From: Protonemura montana
Lineage: Eukaryota; Arthropoda; Insecta; Plecoptera; Nemouridae
Direction of reading: 5' to 3'
Length of the DNA stretch: 64,000 bases
Assembly (NCBI GenBank): GCA_947568835.1
Contig: OX387609.1
Span: 2,856,001 to 2,920,000, forward strand
Every line of letters begins with the position of its first letter. Positions within the stretch are counted from its first letter, which is position 1. The notes beneath the pieces are model-generated. The model did not search any database. It saw only the letters and a list, made by a program, of their open reading frames with translations, and was not told where the DNA came from. Shown here piece by piece: positions 54,601-63,920 of this stretch. Made by a program: the position numbers and the translations under genes.

Positions 54601-57600
54601 GCTAAAATTGGTCCTCGTTTGGGCATCAATTTTTGAGACGGTTATAGTGTTCATAATAATGTAATACCCGCGCATTGCAAGCGTTTGCAATTTAAATCAA
54701 ATTTCATCTAACAAAAACATCTACTAATCTTCTTTCTAGCCAACTCCTGTACACTCGAGTTGTATTTCAATTAAAATGCAGACCCAGGAACTTAGCACAT
54801 TGAAGAACCTGATTGCAGCGGCTTTGTTTTCGACCACATCGCATCTTAATTTGTAACGCGACGTGAAAACTCTCAAAGCGATCACATTCCCGTTGGTTTC
54901 CGCACGAAACAGTGCCGGGTATTTCAATTACCGACCTGGCGACTTATATCTCCGGTCCCCGGTAGCAACACTCACCCTCTTCAAGACCAGCGTTCGGTCG
55001 CCGCTCTCCTCTTCGTCAGGTGTTGGCGGCAGCGGACGGTTCGGGGCACCGCTCGATGACGGTCCCACTGCGAGATCAAAACATCGGCGTCAGCATTTCA
55101 CAAAATCTGCCAGACTCGTTTATTTTTTATTTTTTTATTTGGTGTTTAACTTAGCACTGTTTTGACAACTGGTCATGCGGCACTGGTCTAATGGCGTCGG
55201 TGAATAAGTGGACGATGATGAGGATGAACCTAACATAGCTTAGAAGGGAGGAGCTGAAACCCGGTGCCGGCACGTAGCCTACTCCTGTCGAAGACCAAGG
55301 GGTTCACCGGCTTAACGTCCCTTCCGAAGGACGGTACAACGCGAACAACAGGATTCCTTAACAAATCCATGCTGTCGAGAGGTTGATAAGCAAGGCGAGT
55401 GAAGTTGCTGTACTAACTTTCATCCCTCCAACCTCTCTCCCGAACAGAACTGATCATGTGTATGATGATCACCCATCCAATACCTGACCCAGCGCAGTGT
55501 TGCTTAACTTTCATCCCTCCAACCTCTCTCCCGAACAGAACTGGTCATGTGTATGATGGTCACCCATCCTATACCTGACTCAGCGCAGTGTTGCTTAACT
55601 TCGGTGATCTAATGAGAACCGGTGTTTCCAACACGCCAAACCGTTCGGTTCCAGACTCGTTCTCTATCTTATTATTATGAACACAACCGGATCAAAAATT
55701 GATTCCTAATTTCAAGTCCCCGTTTGGGCATCAATTTTCAATACAGCTATAGTGTTCACAATAATAAAATACCCCACGCATTGCAAGCGTTTGCAATTTA
55801 AATGAGATTTCATCTAAAAACGTTCTCCGAAATGCGCTCTTTGCAATCTTATTCTGAACTATTACATGTTGAATCGACTTTAATCACTACTTTACATGAA
55901 CTAGCCATCAAGCTTCAACGCTGCCAAGCTGGGATTTCAACTTTAAAATGGTGTTCCACTAATTTTAAGACCTGCAATGGTTAGATGATGTAATGAAGGG
56001 TATGAGCAAACCTTTGAAGATCTATTTTGATCTATAATATCTATAATCAATTATTTACTTTGCCCTCTAGCTTAGAGATCACAGCTTCACTATGGTCAAT
56101 TTAAGAATGAGCAGTTAAAATAGCTGACTTCATCTGTATTGGAAAATGTTTCTTGCAATTCCGAGCGGGTTTTCACGGTGAAACCATCGGCAATAGGTTA
56201 GTTAGATACAGATCTAACAGCCTGCCTTGACCAATAATTTTGCGGTGCCCTATTCCCCCTATGTAAGATACTTTTGTCTAAAGAAAAATCAGCATTGCCT
56301 TTCTTATACAATTACTCGAATTAACCATTTGGAACCAAAACGATAGGCATAAGGCATAGGCAGAACCTCACTAATTTTTTAAACGCAACAAATTTTACAT
56401 GCCATGCTCGTGTTCCCCAACCTTAACGGTTTTAATCTTGTCGTTCTGATACGTACAGCCACGCCAAGTGTAAAACGCAACCCAACCAAAGCTGTACATC
56501 GAGACGGCACACGAATCAATCTCACTACGACGACGACTGCAGGACAAAACTAACCAACACTTTCCACACGGCTACCAAAAGCGTGAAAGGCAATTTAACT
56601 TTCAGTTCCCAAAGGTTTTAACCGTTAAATTACACAGACGCCTGCATCACTGCATTACTATAATTAAAACACGGAGAGTTAAGTCACGTGACATGCATGC
56701 AAGTTTCGGTAATTAACTTCAGCGATGCTAATTTAATTTAATGCGACATTTGAAAGCCTCACTCTAGTTAATTACATTATTCTTGTTGCTGTAATTTTAT
56801 TGTAATTGAAAACTCTCAAGTCTTGCAGTATATTTGATAATTTATTGTTTTTTTGTATTTAGTTTTTTTTTTATTTAAATTTCTTTATTTTAGAGAGCTG
56901 TAGAAGAGCTATAAGAATGATTGTTTTTAGACTCATATCTATTCGATTCTTAGCATTCAAAACCTAGTTCAAATAACTTTTGTTAAAGCTATAAGAAAGG
57001 TCGGTACAGGGTGTGTACAACAAATTGTGGTATTTACATAACTTTAAGTATAAATTAACTATATGCATAAATAAGAAACATAATCAAGATTCAATTTTTA
57101 ATTAACTATCAAAGTATTCTTTGATCGAGGACGGCATGATTAGCAGGAGATGGCGCTTTAGTCTACGTGTCTGAAGGTTTAGTAGACTTATAATTTATCA
57201 CAAATTAATAGTTCTGACTTCTTGAGTGACAAGCTTTGATATGATATTTTGGTGTCATAAAAAATGAACAGAGATCAAGTATGAATGGACACAAATTGCG
57301 TTCGTTAAACGATTTGCTGTGCATCTCAAGTTGCATTTTTTTCCGCAAGAAACTCGCCATAGGTTTGAAGCGGAGATTAAATGCGTGCGAATCACCGAGA
57401 TGGAAAATAAATTCCTTAGAGATGACTTTACATATCAGTTCAGAGTTTTAAACACGCCACCATTAAATCGAGCCAATGTTTACGTCCTTGGGACACTATA
57501 AGGCTTCTAGCTGCAGGACTAGTTGTCAAAAACAGAGCATCGTTAAACCCCTGATAATCAACCAAACAAAGTAAGAGCGGCTCACCTTTAGGTTCGTGCG

Positions 57601-60600
57601 ATGCCAACGACTGCGGCCCGTGAGCGTTGTCTATCGGCCTGTAAGGAGAAAGCTCGGGGCTGAGCAAATAATAGCAACCAAGGAGAACGGAGAGAGAGAG
57701 AGAAACGGCACGTATTAGTATCGGAAGACAAGACATACACGAAACAGATTCCCGGCGTTGCAAAGCCGATGGGAATGAATTTACTCTAGCAAATCCTTCG
57801 ATCGTATTGATTTGTAGATGGGATGTAGTCACAAGATTGGATCAGCTGTCAACCAATCACGTAGTTAGGTTACTCCAAGGTAAAACAATGGCAGCTGGCA
57901 TAAATGGGTGAATTCCCAAATCAAGATTGCAACAGTCAATTTAATTGCCAGTAGTTAATTTGTTGATAACTTACGATACGATGGAAGGGAGGACCATTTA
58001 CATTAGTGGAGCATCTAATAAAAGGGTCGTTCAATGTTTTCGATGCAATTTTGAGATTTACAGAGACATTTAGAAAGTTTAAAAAATTCTTAGCCTACAT
58101 TAATTCTTGGTTGAATGGCAAACGCTTGTAAGTAGCGGGGGATTTTACTACAAGGATCATTGATAACTGCTCAATAAGTTGTTTTTGCTCGAGTTCTCTG
58201 GCCTTTATATGAATAACTCACAGCGGCTTTGGTGGGTCGCTGGCTAGAAGCGTGCCATCGTTGCGCACGGCGCCGCGCTCATCGTCTTCGTCCGAGTCTG
58301 AGTCTACGGCGGCGGCGACTGGCGGCGATTCCGCGGGCAGCGGCGCAGTCCGACCGTTCTGTCGCGCGGGTCGCGCGGGCACTTCGCTGCCCGCCACGCC
58401 GAGCTCGTTGAGTTGCGCCGCCAGCATGTCCAGGTCCTGCGCGCCGCGGGGAGTTAGAAGGGGACGGCGCTACACGTGCCTGCGTTACTTTACTAGGGTC
58501 GCTATTCGTATGTCGGAATATACCCGATGGAATACCCAGGTCAGCTGATGAGTGTAGCATAAAGCACGTGAAACCTAATTTTTTTTTTTTTTATTTCATT
58601 TAAAATTCCCAAATTATTAGTCAATTCAGATTTGTTCTGCTATTAAGGTCGGCTTGACTGCTTTTGTAATTTACCACTAAAAACTTAGCTCAGCCATCAA
58701 TTTAACTAAGTACCTACTGCCCTGGTTTTTGCTATGGCTGCAATTTCGGTTCGTTATAAATTACGATGGCAGTAAAATTCCTAGTGATTAACCCGCCACT
58801 GACACCTAATGAGTAATAAATAGTTTTGAAGAATGGACAAATAGATGCTTATCAGTAACCAAGGATTATCGATATCAACTCTAAAATTTGCCAAACTATT
58901 ACACTGACACAGATAAAGATAAATACCTTCACGACAATTTAACACAATCATCATTACGGCCTAGCTCAGATGTTTCATCAGCTCCACTAAACAATAACCT
59001 AACCTGACAGCTCCTAACCTTTGGATCAAAAACTATTCTTACTAATTACGAGGAAGAACTCTTTTCCAATGTCTTCTACAGTTAAATAGACAGATGTACC
59101 CAGCTCCTGTTTAATTAAACCAGCATTATCTTTTGTAGAGGAAGATAAACTCAACAAAGATGTGTCATTATATGTACCTTGTTGTTGTAATCTATTTGTC
59201 GACAGTTTAAGTGCATTTTGAGGTTAAAACCTAGTCATTTACTACACCAAGAAGCAAGGTTCGTGTACTACCTAATCGACAAGATGCAAAGTGCAGCTTG
59301 TATTTAAAACATTCCTTGCTCGCAGTGTCTAGTACATCTTCGTAATGCGAATATCAGATCTATTAGCACTACTGTCACTATTGCTGCATGCAACTGTAGA
59401 ATTCATGCTCGTTCACACACAACCAGGTAAATTAGTCAATGCGCTTTCGATTTAGCAAGCGGACCTTCTTTGGTTAAATATCAGTTTTCGAAATAACTGT
59501 AGAACTTTTTTTAATTTTCTTTATTGGGGTCTGAGAAGTTTGTGAACGAGCAATGAATATCACTAGTAAGGTTAGTATTACGACAGAGACACAAACAAAA
59601 GAGAAATGTAACGAATGTCCAAACATCCAACGAATCAAAGTCCAAATGAGTTTGTTTTCATTTTGATAACAGATAGATTTGTTGACTTGCTACGAACACC
59701 AGAAAAAAGACGAAATTTTAACAGAATTAACGCGAAAGAAAACGTAAATACTTTAATATTATTATTAGATCACGAGTCACTGTTTCAGTGCAAACAAATT
59801 TCAGTTAAATCAATGATTCTATTTCACCAAACAAACACTACAATAACCAGTAAAGTCAATAATGAGTAGTTCCGGTTGTTTTTGAGTTCAAAGTTACTTT
59901 ATTCATGACGTTATTGATGGTAAGACCATCATATGAGTTGCATTTACTTTGTACGTGTCTCTGCGAAAACGTGGATGCCATTCTGAAACGTTACCATGGC
60001 GAGATGGGCCGAGACCGTTACAAAAATAACACGTTTCCAGCGTGAATCATCGTCCCGTCTCGCCACAGCTTGATAAAACAGAACGACATCGGAATGAAAA
60101 CAAATCCGACGAGTGCTCTGAAGCGAAAATAGAGTGAGAAATGTTTGAGAAAGTTACCTCTGGCCTTGCTGGTCTTGCCGGGTGCTACACACAGGAGAGA
60201 AAGAAAAGAGCGGAATTAGGTGCAAAATAAAATAAACAGCGTGAACCAACACTCGTGGTTTTAAAAGCAAACAAAACCAAACCAAACGGAAAGACAGCGG
60301 TGCCGTAACCAAGGTGGAAGGACTGGGCGGACAGGTGTAAAGAGACTGGATATCCTGGTGTTTGTTTAAAGATAAGATAGTCGGGGTTATCTTGAGGAAT
60401 TTATTTCAAGGTAAATAGCAGTGCTGAATCGGTAAGGTGACACATAAAGACAATGGAGACGGTAGGAAACCTGTGACTGAATCATGGAAATGCCGTAATA
60501 CGGGAAGGATCGAAGATGCAGATAAATCTGGCTCTGGTATTTTAACGGAGAGATTCGTCAATGGAGTGCGTTAGCTTCAACAAGTGCTTATCGATTATGA

Positions 60601-63353
60601 CAGAGAGTATTGCGATTATTGGCAAAGTGAGACAGGCAAATGATGGTTTTTAGACTCGTGTCTACTTGATTTATCCTTAGCACTTGTTTTAACAAAAACT
60701 ATTTGAAATGGGTTTTGAATGCTAAGTAAAGGACAACTGCCCTTACCCTCGAAGAAGTAACTAGTACATGTTACGAAACGTCGGGAAATTTAGTAGCCCT
60801 TTACTTAGCGTTCAAAACCCAGTTGAAATATTTTTTGTTGAAACAGGCTAAATTGTAAATGTTTTAAAATGTCTCTGTTGAGAACCAAATTACTAAAGCC
60901 TATATGTGAGGACTGTCATAACTAGGGGTGGCATAAAGACTTTCAGACGTGACAATTTCGAGTAGCTCTGCTATTTTCTGTGCAAGTTTATCGGTGACTT
61001 CTATGAGAATCGTTCATGAAAACAATTCCAAGATGACGAACCTAAGAAAATAGCTTCCCTGCCTAAGCTACCGGTAAGATCTGGCAACTTTGCAATAGGG
61101 ATAATTTGTTAGTGCAGCTGGTTGGCTTTTAAAATCCTCAAGTCAGTTTATCAGCTGTTTAAAGCCGAAGAAACCAGTCGGTTCTGGCCGCAAGAAAACC
61201 GAAAAGGAAATGTTGTTCCTCTAAACTTTGGATATTGAGATAAGATAATCGCCAAAGAAACGCTACCAATTTTCGTGCGATTAGGTTATTATTTATAAGG
61301 ACTCAAACTTGGTTAATTACCAGATTCCAAGACTCAATATAAAACTTTAAAATACAAATCAAGGGCATATTAATTAAATTTTCTCACAAAATCATATGAT
61401 TTCATGTAAAAAGCATCAAATTTGAACGGACATCGCTTTTTACCATCGAATGAGCCCGCAAAAACCATCGACGATAAGTGATGGGTGAATGACAAGAGGC
61501 TAAAAGAAAGGAATAGAGGGGAGTGAACAGGTTTAAGTCTCCAACCAAAAATGAAAACATAGAATCAACAGAAAAGAACGATAAAATCAACGTCGACCGC
61601 TTGTACACAAACCACATCTCTGGCACCGACTGTCCGTAGCCGTCTCGACTTCAACTAGACCTTGTCGGGTCTTGTTACACTGCGAGCGTACATCGTGCGG
61701 TTGTAAGCAAGCGTTTTGTGCAACGATGCAATTGCTAAGCGTGCATAGGACGCTTGCAACAAGTTTAAGCTAAAGGGTACATCGATTTAGGGGTGTTTTT
61801 TATTCGCTACATAATCAAGCGGTACAAGAATATACTGCCAGTTACTGGAGCATTGCCATTCAGAAGCTATCGTTTGGATTGGAAGCACATTGACACTTAA
61901 GAAAGATCCCATAGAGATTTTAGACCAATCCTGGTCGTTCCTTTGAAGTTAGAAAGCTAGAAATCGAGTGTGTTTTGGGTAAAAGGTAAAGCTGTCTAAA
62001 CTAAGTCTTTGTTTTTATTTCAAGATCCACTTGCCAGAATAAATCCCCAAAAATAAATTTTTTGTTTTAACAGATTGCAGTGCAATGTACAAAATAATTT
62101 AAACATTTTTTTTTTAAACGGAGTCATTTGCATTTGAGTTAAGATAAGAATTTTGTATGCAAATTTTGGCAAATGTCTTGATTTTTTCCTTCAAAAGTTG
62201 ATAATTTCAGCAGAAAAAGTTGAAAAAGTTTATACCAACCATTCCCTGCTTTTACGACAACTTCTTGCAGAGGAAAAATAAAAATTTTGTCGGTTTTTGA
62301 AGCCTTGAGACGAATTTTTAAGAAGTCTGGAATCTTTCCCCTCGAGTTATCAAGTAGAGATAATGAAATTATTACACGTTGTATTGATATTTGATTTCTT
62401 ACGAACTAGATTAATAGACAACGTGTTGGTTAAAGAGGTAGGACAGAGTTGTTGTCTGATTTCCAATCCAAACACAGCTTCAGATGGCAAATAAAGCAGT
62501 GCTACCAACAGAAATACTGATATCATGAACCAACTCAGATAACCTGCAACTAGGTAGATATATTTACACGCTAATCGCAACTTTTTAAATCTGGAACGCT
62601 GAAATCTGCACTTATTTTACATAAAAATAAAACTATGTTCATTAGAAATAAAATAAATTCTTTTCTTTCAAAAGTGTACTCAACCATGTTCAGTTCACTT
62701 CTGGTAGAAAATTAGATTTCTGGATGTGGAACCAGAAAAATATTAGTGGAAAAACATTAACGTTCTGTCTCTACCTAGAACCTGCACACTTGACAGTTTA
62801 GCATTAACGTTCTGTCTCTACCTAGAACCTGCACACTCAACAGTTTAACATTAACGTTCTGTCTCTACCTAGAACCTGCACACTCAACAGTTTAACATTA
62901 ACGTTCTGTCTCTACCTAGAACCTGCACACTCAACGGTTTAACATTAACGTTCTGTCTCTACCTATAACCTGCACACTCAACGGTTTAACATTAACGTTC
63001 TGTCTCTACCTAGAACCTGCACACTCAACGGTTTAACATTAACGTTCTGTCTCTACCTAGAACCTGCACACTCAACGGTTTAACATCTTGAACTACGAAG
63101 ATGGCAGTGAGTTTTAGCAGCACGCCAGTCAACCCCGCTTGAAAACAAGTCCTAGCGTTCGGGAAAAAGCAAATCGAGAGCGACCACGTCGTCAGACTCA
63201 CCATCGGCTTGAAGATGTGCGAATTCCGCTGCGCCGCCTGCTGATTGGTCGAAGCAGAGGCCGACACCCCACTTGGGGGCGTGGCCGGCTTAGAGTCACG
63301 GTCGCGCGGGGGTGGCGGCAGCGGTCGTGACGGGGGATGCGGGTCAGGGACCA
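39565..63353 (-). CDS. msn: misshapen (MAP4K4/TNIK/MINK-type Ste20 kinase), C-terminal 14 exons
   Basis: Fourteen exons on the minus strand join with fitting phases into about 818 codons ending in TGA. They cover the proline-rich and charged linker and the entire citron-homology (CNH) domain. Diagnostic stretches are [77 protein letters not shown] and FLCERNDK with the C-terminus NKPGMANW, all nearly invariant in arthropod Msn. The kinase acts in the cytoplasm upstream of JNK and on cytoskeleton and adhesion; the CNH domain binds Rap/Rac-type partners and scaffolds. The N-terminal kinase domain is not in the window and should lie beyond position 64000. The gene converges on the allergen-like gene. 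Confidence 0.97.
39696..40050. repeat. 47-bp minisatellite filling the last msn intron
   Basis: About seven units of a 47-bp repeat with cores TACCTAGAACCTGCACACTC and AACGTTCTGTCTC. The first unit (39696-39739) is inverted with respect to the rest, forming a foldback at the left edge. The same repeat recurs at 62757-63088 in another intron of this gene. Confidence 0.9.
40061..40249 (-). CDS. msn: msn exon 13 of window: CNH domain
   Basis: The acceptor is TTGGCAG and the donor is AAG|GTGAGC; 63 codons. It encodes [20 protein letters not shown], then [20 protein letters not shown] and [14 protein letters not shown]. Confidence 0.97.
40915..40975 (+). mobile_element. 5S-SINE fragment
   Basis: A short piece matches the promoter box (TATTGGGCATGTGACCATCA, ACCAGTTCTGTTTGGGAG), preceded by short GTGTACGGATAG repeats. 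Confidence 0.55.
41180..41245 (+). repeat. Short dispersed repeat (three copies in msn introns)
   Basis: GGATTTATCATTTAT, then AATGATGGGGAATCCG and ATCATC. Further copies lie near 43480-43535 and 45133-45195. The core ATCATTTA...AATGAT is a small inverted repeat. Confidence 0.7.
41366..41476 (-). CDS. msn: msn exon 12 of window: CNH domain
   Basis: The acceptor is TTCCTGCAG and the donor is AAG|GTGAGT; 37 codons. It encodes [20 protein letters not shown], then [17 protein letters not shown]. Confidence 0.96.
41797..42108 (-). mobile_element. Foldback MITE family 2, long copy
   Basis: The left tip is GATGGTTTTTAGCTCAAGTC and the right arm is CTTGAAGAAGTAACTAGTAT ... CATTCAAAACCCAGTTGAAA. It contains the same inner block, inverted, as the copy at 5.3-5.5 kb. 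It lies in the msn intron between exons 11 and 12. Confidence 0.82.
42234..42383 (-). CDS. msn: msn exon 11 of window: CNH domain
   Basis: The acceptor is TGCTTGCAG and the donor is CAC|GTGAGT; 50 codons. It reads [20 protein letters not shown], then [19 protein letters not shown] and ends YDIYLPKH. Confidence 0.97.
42904..43071 (-). CDS. msn: msn exon 10 of window: CNH domain
   Basis: The acceptor is GTCGTTGCAG and the donor is AAG|GTGAGT; 56 codons. It reads [20 protein letters not shown], then [18 protein letters not shown] and [15 protein letters not shown]. Confidence 0.97.
43190..43434. mobile_element. Foldback MITE family 2, two-armed copy
   Basis: Arms of about 110 bp meet at TTCAAGGACTGCTCTAACCC, with CTTGAAGAAGTAACAGG in the second arm. 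Confidence 0.82.
43550..43592 (+). mobile_element. Solo arm of the tRNA-like foldback family
   Basis: TTTAAATTGCAAACGCTTGC with a degenerate continuation. Similar solo pieces occur near 13408-13441 (ATTATTATGAACACTATCAA) and 58115-58150 (GGCAAACGCTTG). Confidence 0.55.
44364..44584 (-). CDS. msn: msn exon 9 of window: CNH domain
   Basis: The acceptor is TCTTCCAG. It encodes [20 protein letters not shown], then [20 protein letters not shown] and [15 protein letters not shown]. Two donors lie 9 bp apart in frame: GGG|GTGAGT (exon end 44373) and GAT|GTAGGT (exon end 44364). The longer form gives ILRTDGVSD before QVERR, like insect Msn. Confidence 0.95.
44763..44904. mobile_element. Foldback element, near-perfect hairpin form
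   Basis: Arms of about 50 bp (TTTTATTATTATAAACACTG ... GATGGCCAAACGG) are mirrored after an 8-bp loop (AGATCTAA). The tRNA-like core is lost. Confidence 0.85.
45577..45951 (-). pseudogene. hAT transposase remnant, C-terminal dimerisation region
   Basis: It contains [20 protein letters not shown], then [15 protein letters not shown], the hAT family C-terminal motif (S-x-x-x-E-R-x-F-S). It is separated from the central fragment by about 155 bp with stop codons. Confidence 0.88.
46106..46495 (-). pseudogene. hAT transposase remnant, central part
   Basis: The translated fragment contains [20 protein letters not shown], then [16 protein letters not shown] and [17 protein letters not shown], a hAT catalytic-region pattern (C-L-A-H ... 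W-G-T-W-L-x-A). No BED zinc finger precedes it, and stops follow, so the copy is not functional. Confidence 0.85.
47022..47378 (+). mobile_element. tRNA-like foldback element with five tandem tRNA-like units
   Basis: CCAAGTAGCTCAATTGGTTA units start at 47062, 47114, 47166, 47218 and 47270 (52-bp period; the first has CACAATTGG). Only the last unit continues into a T-arm and the right arm (GTTTGGGCATCAATTTTTGA). Each internal unit ends at GATCGGGGT. Confidence 0.88.
47415..47631 (-). CDS. msn: msn exon 8 of window: start of CNH domain
   Basis: The acceptor is CCTCCGCAG and the donor is G|GTACGT. It runs [20 protein letters not shown], then FGFGAGG...[14 protein letters not shown], and then the invariant [20 protein letters not shown]. 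Confidence 0.97.
47798..48056. mobile_element. Foldback MITE family 2, two-armed copy
   Basis: AAAAACTATTTGAAATGG ... GTAACTTCTTCGAAGG-like first arm, a poly(A) centre, then GAAGAAGAAACTAGTC and a complete right tip ending AGACATGAGTATAAAAACCA. Confidence 0.82.
48770..49345. repeat. 92-bp tandem repeat, second locus, over six units
   Basis: Unit starts at 48856, 48948, 49040, 49132, 49224 and 49316 plus a diverged leading part. Same orientation as at 2 kb. In the msn intron between exons 7 and 8. Confidence 0.92.
49788..49970. repeat. 91-bp direct duplication
   Basis: Two nearly identical copies, starting at 49788 and 49879 (GCAGCAGAGATTTTTCACTA / GCAGCTGAGATTTTTCACTG), each ending GAAATGCATATGAAATTTAT. 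Confidence 0.88.
50570..50728 (-). CDS. msn: msn exon 7 of window: [10 protein letters not shown] linker
   Basis: The acceptor is TTCCTTGTAG and the donor is GAG|GTGAGT; 53 codons. It contains [20 protein letters not shown] and ends DKSTSEE, leading to YRNAV of the next exon, as in insect Msn. Confidence 0.92.
51000..53315. other. msn: msn intron between exons 6 and 7, nothing identified
   Basis: Open frames near 51.6-52.2 kb on both strands were examined; none has msn-like content or fitting splice sites. A-rich at 51.6-51.8 kb. Confidence 0.45.
53266..53286. repeat. GA microsatellite beside msn exon 6
   Basis: About ten GA repeats lie 30 bp inside the intron after exon 6; on the transcript strand this is a CU run just after the donor. 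Confidence 0.8.
53316..53936 (-). CDS. msn: msn exon 6 of window: long charged linker (207 codons)
   Basis: I took the acceptor as GCTCCAG at 53937; the frame is open further upstream, so the 5' limit is uncertain. The donor is CAG|GTTAGT. Residues are strongly charged, with [18 protein letters not shown] near the start, [19 protein letters not shown] in the middle and an Arg/Glu-rich, probably helical C-terminal part. Its phase 0 at both ends fits exons 5 and 7. Confidence 0.8.
54108..54302 (-). mobile_element. tRNA-like foldback element, minus orientation
   Basis: The right arm is first on the + strand (TTGCAAACGCTTGCAATGCG). The reverse-complemented tRNA-like core follows (ACCTGTCGCGGGTGTTGCTC, TAACCCAATGAGCTACTTGG), then the leader TTTTTGAGATGATTTTAGTG. 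Confidence 0.82.
54516..54704. mobile_element. Foldback element, long hairpin form
   Basis: Left arm GAACACTATAACGGTC...GATGCCCAAAC and right arm GTTTGGGCATCAATTTTTGA...GTTATAGTGTTC enclose a loop of about 30 bp. The right end keeps GCATTGCAAGCGTTTGCAAT. Confidence 0.82.
54976..55067 (-). CDS. msn: msn exon 5 of window: [12 protein letters not shown] motif
   Basis: The acceptor is TCTCGCAG and the donor is AGG|GTGAGT. It contains [20 protein letters not shown], the proline-rich motif known in this kinase family as an SH3-adaptor docking region. Confidence 0.9.
55110..55661 (-). mobile_element. 5S-SINE, full length, two promoter boxes
   Basis: The element 55121-55650 is flanked by the 11-bp duplication CCAGACTCGTT. 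Boxes start at 55418 and 55509 (91-bp period), then the 5S head follows. It lies in the msn intron just upstream of exon 5, and 6 bp from a tRNA-like foldback element. Confidence 0.92.
55668..55804 (+). mobile_element. Foldback element, deleted core
   Basis: A short left arm (ATTATTATGAACACA), AAGTCCCCGTTTGGGCATCA, and a complete right arm ending TTGCAAGCGTTTGCAATTTA. It lies 6 bp from the target duplication of the 55.1-55.65 kb SINE. Confidence 0.78.
56916..56992. mobile_element. Foldback MITE family 2, minimal copy
   Basis: Only the two tips remain, fused: GATTGTTTTTAGACTCATAT and CATTCAAAACCTAGTTCAAA. Confidence 0.65.
57586..57638 (-). CDS. msn: msn exon 4 of window (53 nt)
   Basis: The acceptor is CTCCTTACAG and the donor is G|GTGAGC. 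It encodes [17 protein letters not shown]. The phases (1 base + 17 codons + 1 base) exactly join exons 3 and 5. Confidence 0.82.
58222..58436 (-). CDS. msn: msn exon 3 of window: [13 protein letters not shown] linker
   Basis: The acceptor is CGCGCGCAG and the donor is CT|GTGAGT. It begins [16 protein letters not shown], which corresponds to the D-L-x-x-L-A-x-x-L-x-E-L block of MAP4K4/TNIK. It then has an acidic Ser run ([12 protein letters not shown]) and ends [12 protein letters not shown]. Confidence 0.9.
58560..60157. other. msn: msn intron between exons 2 and 3, nothing identified
   Basis: AT-rich sequence without recognised repeats; one 84-codon + strand frame at 59615-59869 has no recognisable content. 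Confidence 0.45.
60158..60184 (-). CDS. msn: msn exon 2 of window: 27-nt microexon
   Basis: The acceptor is GTGTGTAG and the donor is GAG|GTAACT. Nine codons give HPARPARPE, in phase 0 with both neighbours, so inclusion or skipping keeps the frame. It leads directly into DLDMLAAQL of the next exon. Confidence 0.65.
60640..60845. mobile_element. Foldback MITE family 2, two-armed copy
   Basis: TGATGGTTTTTAGACTCGTG at the left, GTTACGAAACGTCGGGAAAT in the right arm, right tip eroded at TTTTTTGTTGAAACAGG. It lies in the msn intron between exons 1 and 2. Confidence 0.82.
60850..62756. other. msn: msn intron between exons 1 and 2, nothing identified
   Basis: No repeat or exon recognised between the MITE copy and the 47-bp minisatellite. 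Confidence 0.45.
62757..63088. repeat. 47-bp minisatellite, second locus
   Basis: Seven head-to-tail units, same orientation and sequence class as the array at 39.7-40.05 kb. Most units read CATTAAC where the other locus mostly has CATCAAC. It ends about 110 bp from msn exon 1 of the window. Confidence 0.9.
63202..63353 (-). CDS. msn: msn exon 1 of window: proline-rich linker
   Basis: The acceptor is CCCTCCAG and the donor is ATG|GTGAGT on the minus strand. The product runs [20 protein letters not shown], then a Ser/Thr/Gln-rich part ending SHIFKPM. The PPPPR-type motifs suit SH3 binding. It begins with two bases of a split codon. Confidence 0.82.
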
Positions 63354-63701
63354 CTGGAGGGCAGACAATGCGCTTTAGACATCTACACGTCTAAACGTTT
63401 TGTTATAGGGGTTTCTTTTGGGTTATTTTGGTATTACAGTTCAGTCAGTGTCCTAGGGCCTAGGGCTAGTGCTAAACGAACTGCTGGGCAAACGAGCCAT
63501 CAACCCCACGGCGCTTGCCGTTGTCTTTTTTGCCGTTGACCCAAAATATAGATACAGGTATATCGATTGTTGCGGTCAACACTATAAAGTTAATGAGAGT
63601 GTTACCTCATGTAACCTCGAATGAAAATAAGCTGCGTAACGAAATAAATTTTTAACCCTGAATAAGACGGGGATTCAATCTAGAAGGAGCTATCATCTTT
63701 G

Positions 63702-63920
63702 TTTTAAGAATAACTATTTGAAATGGGTTTTGAATGCTAAGTTAAGGACAACTAAAATTTCCCAACGTTTCGCAACATATACTAGTTACTTCTTCAAGGG
63801 TAAGAGCAGTCCTGACAATTTTCCAATAACAAAAGAACCACAAAAAATTATAACAATAACCTAATTCAAGCATCCTAAATGCATCTAAATAAAATAATCA
63901 GGGTCAATAACTAGAGCCAC
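63702..63920 (+). mobile_element. Foldback MITE family 2, single long arm
   Basis: Closely similar to 5310-5530, including CAGTCCTGACAATTTTCCAA and ATGCATCTAAATAAAATAAT. The outer tip is missing. Confidence 0.8.
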
